From Pseudomonadota bacterium (GTDB taxonomy: Bacteria > Pseudomonadota > Alphaproteobacteria > Kiloniellales > J153), in assembly GCA_022572105.1 (NCBI GenBank), contig JACZWN010000112.1:1-10991 (forward strand): 10,991 nt of DNA, in the 5' to 3' direction. Made by a program: the position numbers and the translations under genes. The stretch's first letter is position 1. Each line of letters begins with the position of its first letter. The notes beneath the pieces were generated by a model. That model searched no databases, was not told where the DNA came from, and saw only the letters and a program-made list of their open reading frames with translations. Positions 5,723-10,991 of this stretch are shown in pieces.

Positions 5723-7288
5723 ATGCAAGGCCTGCGGTCACCGGACGACGGTAGGCCCGAGGCAAGGCAAGACGGACGACGGCCCTTGGTACTGACCCAC
5801 GATAGCGACGACCGCGATCCGAAACGGAATTCCGGGGACGGCCCGGGTCTGAAGGTTATTGGAGGCGTGGCCGACACGCTGCGCGGCGCGCGCGAGGAGC
5901 ACGGCCAGGACCTACACGCCGTGGCCCAGGTGCTGCGCATCCGTTACGACTATCTCGAGGCGATCGAAACCGGCGCGTTCGAGCGCTTGCCGGGCACCAC
6001 CTACGCGCACGGGTTCCTGCGCACCTACGCGGAGTTTCTCGGGCTCGACGGCGACGAAATGGTCGAGCGCTTCAAGCAGGAGATGCATGGGACCGAGAGC
6101 AAGCCGGAGCTGGTGTTCCCGGAGCCGGTGGCCGAGAACCGTATCCCGGGTGGCGCGATCGTTCTGATCTCGGCCGTGTTGCTCGTCTTGGCCTACAGCG
6201 GTTGGTTCTACCTCTCGAGCCAAGGCAAGAGCGTCGCCGACCTGATTCCGCCTTTGCCGGAGTCGCTTCAAGCCATGCTCGCGGGCGAGGCGGAGACTGT
6301 GTTCGAAAGCGCCTCCGTCGACGAGCCGGCCGGATCCGGGCAAGCCTCGGTGTACGCGCCGCCGGAGGCGGAGAGCGCCGAGCCGAGCGTCCTTGCGGAC
6401 CCGGTCGGCGCCCTCGAGGAGCCGGCCGAGGAGCCGGCCGAGGAGCCGACGCTGGACCCGGGCGTGGTGGCGTCCGCGCCGGAGGAGGGCGGGACGACCG
6501 CCGCCGTCGCCGAGACGCCGGCCACCGTGGCGCCCGCGGATTTCGAGAGTGGCGCGGGAACGGCTGCGGGGTCCGAGACCGAGACGGCGGAAACGGCTGC
6601 GGACTCCGCGCCGGTCGCGCCGGCGCCCGATCCCGAGGCATCGACCCAAGAGCGCGTCGCCGCGACCGAACCCGTGGAGCCCGTGACCGCCGCGGCCCGG
6701 CTGGCGCCGGCACGGAGCGAGCCCGCGCCGACACCGTCCGTCAATCCGCGGCCGGATCTGGTCGATTCGTTCGCCTTACCGTCGCCCGTACCCGCGGCCC
6801 CGGCGAAGGTCGCGTCGGCCGAGCCGGCACCGGCCCGCCGGACGGCGGCCATCACCGCGCCGAGGTTGAGCGAGCTATCGACCCGGACTCTGGGCCCGAC
6901 GGCGGCGACTTCGCCGCTGGTCGAGCAAACGGTCGTCATTCCCGCGCCACCGGCGGCGCCGCAATCGATGATCTCGACCGGGCGCTCCCCACGCGTCTAC
7001 GGAGAGAGCACCGAGGGCACCCGGATCGTCTTGCGCGCGCTCCAGGATAGCTGGGTCCAGATCCGGGACCGCCAGGACGCGCTTCTGCTGACCCGCGTAC
7101 TGCGTGCCGGCGACACCTATTTCGTGCCCGCCCGGGAGGGGCTGACCCTGCTTACCGGCAATGCCGGCGGTCTCGAGATCCGGGTCGACGGCATGCCGGT
7201 CCCGCCGATCGGTCCGGTCGGCACGGTGCGCCGCCAGATCGCCCTCGACCCGAGCCGCCTTTTGAGTGGCACCGCGGGGCCCCGTTAA
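5723..7288 (+). CDS. RodZ-like protein: cytoplasmic HTH, single TM, periplasmic DUF4115
   Basis: 521-residue cell-shape protein of the RodZ type. RodZ links MreB filaments to the inner membrane through its N-terminal HTH. Domains: HTH_25 at about 49-118, with family-typical VADTLRGAREEHG, VLRIRYDYLEAIETGAFERL and GTTYAHGFLRTYAEFLGLD; basic/polar stretch; one TM helix at about 142-164 (GGAIVLISAVLLVLAYSGWF); a long Pro/Ala/Glu-rich periplasmic linker (about 175-420); and DUF4115 at about 428-512, with RIVLRALQDSWVQIRD, GDTYFVPAREGLTLLTGNAG and LEIRVDGMPVPPIG. The start is uncertain. ATG 5723 gives 21 Arg/Pro/Asp-rich residues unlike the rest; TTG 5786 is a plausible shorter start, and neither has a strong ribosome binding site. 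In related genomes, as I recall, this gene sits between lysC and ispG; here DUF924 follows instead. Confidence 0.9.
   Translation: MQGLRSPDDGRPEARQDGRRPLVLTHDSDDRDPKRNSGDGPGLKVIGGVADTLRGAREEHGQDLHAVAQVLRIRYDYLEAIETGAFERLPGTTYAHGFLRTYAEFLGLDGDEMVERFKQEMHGTESKPELVFPEPVAENRIPGGAIVLISAVLLVLAYSGWFYLSSQGKSVADLIPPLPESLQAMLAGEAETVFESASVDEPAGSGQASVYAPPEAESAEPSVLADPVGALEEPAEEPAEEPTLDPGVVASAPEEGGTTAAVAETPATVAPADFESGAGTAAGSETETAETAADSAPVAPAPDPEASTQERVAATEPVEPVTAAARLAPARSEPAPTPSVNPRPDLVDSFALPSPVPAAPAKVASAEPAPARRTAAITAPRLSELSTRTLGPTAATSPLVEQTVVIPAPPAAPQSMISTGRSPRVYGESTEGTRIVLRALQDSWVQIRDRQDALLLTRVLRAGDTYFVPAREGLTLLTGNAGGLEIRVDGMPVPPIGPVGTVRRQIALDPSRLLSGTAGPR
6416..6451 (+). repeat. 12-bp tandem repeat in RodZ-like linker
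   Basis: GAGGAGCCGGCC is present twice perfectly and a third time with its last two to three bases changed, encoding EEPA EEPA EEPT in the periplasmic linker. It is in frame, in low-complexity sequence, and typical of slippage in a spacer. Confidence 0.85.
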
Positions 7289-7309
7289 GGGCCTGAGCCC
7301 TGAGCCCGC

Positions 7310-7336
7310 ATACCAACGAGACTTGGTATAAGGCGG
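7310..7336 (+). repeat. Inverted-repeat element, copy 2 (ATACCAA-N6-TTGGTAT + AGGCGG)
   Basis: Perfect arms ATACCAA (7310-7316) and TTGGTAT (7323-7329) around CGAGAC, then A and AGGCGG. It begins 21 bp after the RodZ-like stop and its AAGGCGG tail supplies the likely ribosome binding site of the DUF924 gene at 7345, so a hairpin here could affect translation of that gene. It shares 23 of 27 bases with the copy at 5449. Confidence 0.8.
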
Positions 7337-7344
7337 CGTCCCCC

Positions 7345-7890
7345 ATGTCGCAGATCGCCGAGGTCCTTGCGTTCTGGTTCGCCCCGGGCATGAAGGAAAA
7401 GTGGTTCCAGAAGGACCCGGCCTTCGACCGCGAGGTGCGCGACAGGCTGGGCGCGCGGCACGAGAAGGCGGCGGCCGGCGGCTTCGAGGATTGGCGGGCA
7501 ACGCCGGAGGGCTGCGTCGCGCTGATCGTCCTCTTGGACCAGGTGCCGCGCAACTTCTACCGCAACGATCGGCGCGCCTTTGCCACCGACGGGATGGCGC
7601 TGGCGGTGACCCGCCATGCGCTCGCCCAGGGTTTCGAGGCGGCATTGACCCAGGACCAGCGCGGCTTCCTGTACATGCCGTTGGAGCACAGCGAGGCGCT
7701 GGAGGATCAGGAGCTCTCGCTGCGCCTGACCGGCCCCCTGAACGAAGACCCGAGCTGGCACGAGTGGGCGCTCCTGCACCGGGACATCATCGCCCGCTTC
7801 GGCCGCTTCCCGCACCGCAACGCCACGCTCGGGCGCGAAACCACTGCCGAGGAAGCGGCCTTCCTGGAACAGCCGGGATCGTCGTTCTAG
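7345..7890 (+). CDS. DUF924 family protein
   Basis: 181-residue protein of the DUF924 family (COG3803), an all-alpha, TPR-like fold common in proteobacteria with no assigned biochemical function. Family signatures are intact: VLAFWF near the N-terminus (7-12), KWFQKDPAFDREV (19-31), VLLDQVPRNFYR (62-73), the QRGFLYMPLEHSE block (105-116), where most members have LPFEHSE, and FGRFPHRNATLGR (152-164). ATG is preceded by AAGGCGG, about 8-11 nt upstream. No signal peptide or TM segment; probably cytoplasmic. It may share a transcript with the RodZ-like gene 56 bp upstream, though the repeat element lies between them. Confidence 0.94.
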   Translation: MSQIAEVLAFWFAPGMKEKWFQKDPAFDREVRDRLGARHEKAAAGGFEDWRATPEGCVALIVLLDQVPRNFYRNDRRAFATDGMALAVTRHALAQGFEAALTQDQRGFLYMPLEHSEALEDQELSLRLTGPLNEDPSWHEWALLHRDIIARFGRFPHRNATLGRETTAEEAAFLEQPGSSF

Positions 7891-7906
7891 AGCGTTTTCC
7901 GTTTGG
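7886..7906 (+). other. Possible dispersed intergenic motif overlapping DUF924 stop
   Basis: TCTAGAGCGTTTTCCGTTTGG begins in the last DUF924 codon. From memory, strings of the form (C)TAGAGC(A/G)TTTTCCGTT recur between genes in many alphaproteobacterial genomes. Only one copy is in this window, so the repeat nature cannot be shown here. Confidence 0.2.
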
Positions 7907-7999
7907 TTCGCTCCGGGCCGCGCCCGCGCTTGGCGGAGGCCAATACGCCCACTACCTTATGCCTTGAGCCCGCGCGCACCGTCACGGCCCGAATCGCCC

Positions 8000-8990
8000 A
8001 TGCCGCAACCTCTGCGCATCGCGACCTTCAACCTGGAGAGCCTGGACGACCGGCCGGACGTCGCGCCGCCGCTGGCCGCGCGCATCGCGGTGCTCAGGCC
8101 CCAGCTCCTGCGCCTCAAGGCCGACGTGCTGTGCCTGCAGGAGGTCAACGGCCAGCGCCCGCCGGGCGGCGGACCCAGGCAACTTCTGGCGCTCGATCGC
8201 CTGCTCGCGGAGACCCCCTATGCCGGCTTCCACCTGATCTCGTCGAGCCGCGTCTCCGGGCCCGATTCGGAGGCGGAGCGCGGCGCGGACGCGGTGCACA
8301 ACCTGGTGATCCTGAGCCGCCATCCGTTCGGCTCCACCGAGGAGCTGCGCCATCACCTGGTCGAGCCGCCCACCTACCGCCCGAAAACCGCCCGGCCCGC
8401 CGTGGGACGGGAGCAGGCGATCGAATGGGACCGGCCGATCCTCGCCGCCGCCATCGAGCTCGCCGCCGGGCGCCGCTTGCACGTCGTCAACCTACACCTG
8501 CGCGCGCCGCTCGCCGCCCCGGTCCCGGGCCAGAAGAAGGATGCGCACACCTGGCGCAGCGTCTCGGGCTGGGCCGAAGGCTTTTTCCTGGCGACCGTCA
8601 AGCGCGCCGGCCAGGCGCTGGAGACGCGCCTCTTCATCGAGCGCATCTTCGACCCACGACGCGCGGGCGCTGGTCGCGGTCTGCGGCGACTTCAACGCCG
8701 AGGAGCGCCAGACCCCGCTCAGGACCATCCGCGCCGATTCCGCCGATACCGGCAACGCGGCGCTCGCGGGGCGCGCGCTGGTGCCGCTCGAGCGCACCCT
8801 GCCCGCCTCGCAGCGCTTCTCCGTGGTCCACGGCGGGCACAAGGAGATGCTCGACCACGTGCTGGTCTCGCGCGCGCTGCTCGACTGCTACCGCCACGTC
8901 GAGGTCCACAACGAAGGCCTGGCCGACGAGCTGAGCGACGCCGGCCCGGCCTCGCACCACGCCCCCCTGGTCGCCGAGTTCGCGCTGTGA
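8000..8990 (+). pseudogene. Endonuclease/exonuclease/phosphatase (EEP) family protein, one net frameshift
   Basis: EEP-superfamily hydrolase (DNase I/AP endonuclease fold; metal-dependent phosphodiesterase) of about 329 residues once one frameshift is repaired. The first frame runs from ATG 8000 for 218 codons to 8653: RIATFNLES with Asn11, DVLCLQEVN with the metal-ligand Glu48, HNLVILSRHP, and HVVNLHLRAP. The reading then must drop one base (the extra C around 8652-8654, in GACCCAC) and continue 8655-8990: ALVAVCGDFNAEE (the GDFN motif), EMLDHVLVSRAL and a C-terminal ASHHAPLVAEF, where most EEP enzymes have S-D-H. Both halves are perfectly EEP-like with no other damage, so this is either a sequencing error or a very recent mutation. 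Without repair the protein reads into Arg-rich shadow sequence to 9001. TTG 7964 is an alternative upstream start. Confidence 0.85.
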
Positions 8991-9038
8991 GGAGGCCTTG
9001 AGCGGCGCCGCGCACGGCCCGGGCGCAAGGGCTCGAAA

Positions 9039-9878
9039 TCACCGACTCTCATTATTATGCGCGAGCCAGCGGCTTGCCGTCGCTTGAATCAGCCGCAGGG
9101 CCTCGATGCTGCCCGCGGCGGCGCCTTTTTCGAAGTCGCCCGCGGCGCTGGCCATCCGGTTCGTGATGTGGGCGAAGCAGATCACCGGATGCCCCCGCGC
9201 CCGGGCGAAGGCGTAAAGCGCCGCGGCTTCCATCTCCACGGCCAGGATGCCCTTCGATCGGCAAAGCTCTATCGCCGAGCGGGTCTCGCGGAACGGCGCG
9301 TCGGTGGTCCAGACCGCGCCGCGCGCGAGCGGCTCCGCGAGGCCCGGCAGATCGTCCTCGAACAGCTCCAGCAGGGCGTCCGGGATCGACACGTACTCGG
9401 CGGCCGGAAGGTAGTGGTAGCTGGTCCCCTCGTCGCGCAGGGCCTTCTCGATGAGGATGAAATAAGGCGGTTTCCGAAGCGACAGGATCTGTCCCGACGA
9501 GGTGACGCTGATCAGCAAGCGGCACCCGGAGGCGAACAGCTGCTCGGCCAGCAGAACCGCGAAGGAGGCGCCGACCGCGCAGCCGATAATTCCCAAGGCA
9601 AGGCCGTCCAGGGAAAAATCATGAAGCGTGGTGTGATAGCAGGCCCAGTTCGGGTTCGCCTCGAGCCGGCCGTTCCGGTCCAGGTAGCGCAGGATATCGC
9701 CATCGGGATCGAGCACGCAGACCGGCGCAACCGCCCCCTCCGGCACCGACAGCTGACGGCGTGCCTCGCGCAGCAGGTTTTCCGGCGTGAACACCGAGGC
9801 TTCGTGATGGCGTTTACCCGACAGGAGGGGCGGCGGCACCCGGCCCTCGCCGCCCCCCGGGGCGCGTTTTCGGCTCAA
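9039..9878 (-). CDS. Nucleoside phosphorylase (PNP/UDP phosphorylase superfamily)
   Basis: 279-residue member of the PNP_UDP_1 superfamily, which cleaves nucleosides with phosphate to a base and ribose-1-phosphate. Visible: SVFTPENLLREARRQ (28-42), the phosphate-binding-type loop region GLALGIIGCAVGASFAVLLA (92-111), LLISVTSSGQI (121-131), TTDAPFRETRSAIEL (191-205), and the superfamily hallmark AVEMEAAALYAFARARG (213-229) with the ribose-binding EME. Base specificity (uridine-like or other) cannot be read. I prefer TTG 9878, with GAGGA 10 nt upstream, over in-frame ATG 9989. The latter falls inside a promoter-like -10, and its 37 extra residues are Arg/Gly/Pro-rich. It converges with the EEP gene (48 bp between), with the palindrome GCGGCGCCGC (9002-9011) in the gap but no T-run. 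Confidence 0.86.
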   Translation of the reverse strand: MSRKRAPGGGEGRVPPPLLSGKRHHEASVFTPENLLREARRQLSVPEGAVAPVCVLDPDGDILRYLDRNGRLEANPNWACYHTTLHDFSLDGLALGIIGCAVGASFAVLLAEQLFASGCRLLISVTSSGQILSLRKPPYFILIEKALRDEGTSYHYLPAAEYVSIPDALLELFEDDLPGLAEPLARGAVWTTDAPFRETRSAIELCRSKGILAVEMEAAALYAFARARGHPVICFAHITNRMASAAGDFEKGAAAGSIEALRLIQATASRWLAHNNESR

Positions 9879-9987
9879 AACGGCTACGTCCTCGATCGTT
9901 ATCGCGCCTGCCGGCCCCGCGGCGCCCCCGCGGCGCTGCCCCGGCGGACTTTCGGGACGCGCGCGGGATCGGTTATCCCGGCGGCCC

Positions 9988-10015
9988 ATAATATGGCGCC
10001 GTTTCACGGACGCAA
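9988..10015 (-). promoter_or_regulatory. Candidate promoter for the nucleoside phosphorylase
   Basis: Minus-strand TTGCGT (10010-10015) and TATTAT (9988-9993, five of six bases matching TATAAT) are 16 bp apart. The -35 lies within the last codons of the reductase gene, and the predicted transcription start would be near 9980, leaving about a 100-nt leader before TTG 9878. Confidence 0.38.
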
Positions 10016-10991
10016 ATCGCTTCCTCCGGACAGGCCCACCGTAGCCAAGGCATCGGCGGGCAGGCGCGCGCGGTCGTGGGCGGCGGTGAAGTCGATCTCG
10101 GGACCGGCGGGCACGATCCCGCTCGGGTTCACGGATTCGTGGCTGCCGTAGTAGTGCTGCTTGATGTGGTGCAGGTTCACGGTCTCGGCGACGCCCGGCA
10201 CCTGATAGAGCTCGCGCGTGAAGCCCCAGAGGTTGGGCATGTCGACCAGGCGCCGCTTGTTGCACTTGAAGTGGCCGACGTAGACCGGATCGAAGCGCAG
10301 CAACGTGGTGAACAGGCGCCAATCCGCCTCGGTGAGAACCTCGCCCACGAGATAGCGCTGGCGGGTGAGCCGGTCCTCCAACATGTCGAGGGTCTCGAAC
10401 AGCGCCTCGACCGCCTCCTCGTAGGCCCGCTGGCCGGTCGCGAAGCCGGCCCGGTAAACCCCGTTGTTGACGGTCGCGTAGACCCGCTCGTTGAGCGCGT
10501 CGATCTCGGGCCGCAGCGCCTCCGGATAGAAGTCGAGCGCGGCCTCGCCCCAGGCGTCGAAGCCGGCGTTGAACATGCGGATGATCTCGCTCGACTCGTT
10601 GTTGACGATGGTGCCGCGCGCCTTGTCCCAGAGCACCGGCACGGTCACCCGGCCGCTATAGTCCGGCCGCGCCTTGGCGTAGATCTCGTGCAGATAGCGC
10701 GCGCCGTTCACCGTGTCGGTGGTGCAGCCGGGTCCCGCGCGGAACTCCCAACCGTTCGTGCCCATGTGCCAGTGCACGACCGAGACCGAGACCACCTCCT
10801 CCAGGCGCTTCAGCTTGCGCAGGATGAGCGTGCGGTGCGCCCAGGGGCAGGCGCGAGACGTAGAGGTGATAGCGCCCCGGCTCGGCCCGGAAGCCGCCTT
10901 GGCCGCTCGGGCCCGGCGCGCCGTCGCGGCTCACCCAGTTGCGGAATTGGCTGTCTCGGCGGACGAAGCGCCCGTCCCGGGTATGCCGGTC
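10004..10991 (-). pseudogene. Glutathionyl-hydroquinone reductase (YqjG/ECM4-type GST), frameshifted at the active site, partial
   Basis: Xi-class glutathione transferase that reduces glutathionyl-hydroquinones. Visible residues run in one frame from the window edge (10991) to 10851: DGRFVRRDSQFRNWVS, then GFRAEPGRYHLYVSR. They continue in another frame from 10852: ACPWAHRTLILRKLKRL with catalytic Cys at 10847-10849, then HMGTNGWEFR, TVPVLWD, IVNNESSEIIRMFN, RYLVGEVLTEADWRLF, HFKCNKRRL and HHIKQHYYGSHESVNPSGIV. The join lacks two bases (CGCGCC where CGCGCGCC would encode R-A), one codon before the catalytic Cys. About 329 residues are seen; roughly 15 N-terminal residues lie beyond the edge. 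Apart from the indel all family motifs are intact, so sequencing error and recent inactivation are both open. A GTG at 10795 would give an apparent 263-residue ORF lacking the catalytic Cys. Confidence 0.88.

Noticed and set aside
5653..5754. 33-residue leader peptide ORF starting at TTG 5653 after GGGAGGGGG
   Set aside because: No runs of regulatory codons or attenuator hairpins, and the peptide has no recognisable features.
7288..7301. Hairpin AGGGC-CTGA-GCCCT after the RodZ-like stop
   Set aside because: Only 5 bp of stem with no T-run; not a convincing terminator.
9002..9011. GCGGCGCCGC palindrome between the converging EEP and phosphorylase genes
   Set aside because: Short GC palindromes are frequent at this GC content and no T-run follows on either strand.

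Overview
The window is high-GC bacterial chromosome, by eye around 70% GC. It most resembles an alphaproteobacterium of the Rhodospirillales and relatives. The evidence is the gene families present (DUF1178, DUF924, a RodZ-like HTH/DUF4115 protein beside lysC, UbiG, a nitrilase coupled to a glutaredoxin), GC-rich third codon positions, and Ala/Arg-rich shadow frames. No tRNA, rRNA, CRISPR, insertion sequence or phage gene was seen. The content is mainly housekeeping.

Layout. (1) 2-778, minus: N-terminal 259 residues of a PAS/LuxR-type regulator that runs off the left edge. (2) 920-2037, plus: glutaredoxin 3, then a Nit1/Nit2-type amidase whose start appears to be a CTG overlapping the glutaredoxin stop. 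(3) 2050-2625, minus: small SAM methyltransferase. (4) 2768-3253, plus: DUF1178 zinc-ribbon protein. (5) 3275-4042, minus: UbiG O-methyltransferase of ubiquinone synthesis. (6) 4219-5439, plus: aspartate kinase LysC, followed by about 280 bp of mostly non-coding DNA. (7) 5723-7288, plus: RodZ-like membrane protein (cytoplasmic HTH, one TM segment, periplasmic DUF4115). (8) 7345-7890, plus: DUF924 protein. (9) 8000-8990, plus: endonuclease/exonuclease/phosphatase-family protein with one net frameshift. (10) 9039-9878, minus: nucleoside phosphorylase. (11) 10004-10991, minus: glutathionyl-hydroquinone reductase (YqjG type), frameshifted one codon before its catalytic Cys and cut by the right edge.

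How the genes fit together. A glutathione/quinone theme recurs: glutaredoxin, a probable deaminated-glutathione amidase, UbiG and a glutathionyl-hydroquinone reductase. Only the glutaredoxin-amidase pair looks translationally coupled; the rest alternate in strand and probably have separate promoters. LysC and RodZ are a conserved neighbourhood in this group as far as I recall.

Most noteworthy: a 27-bp element built on ATACCAA-N6-TTGGTAT that occurs twice, flanking the RodZ-like gene; the CTG start; and two frameshifts in otherwise well-preserved genes within about 2.2 kb, which need a read-level check before being called pseudogenes. I did not find a convincing new multi-gene system.
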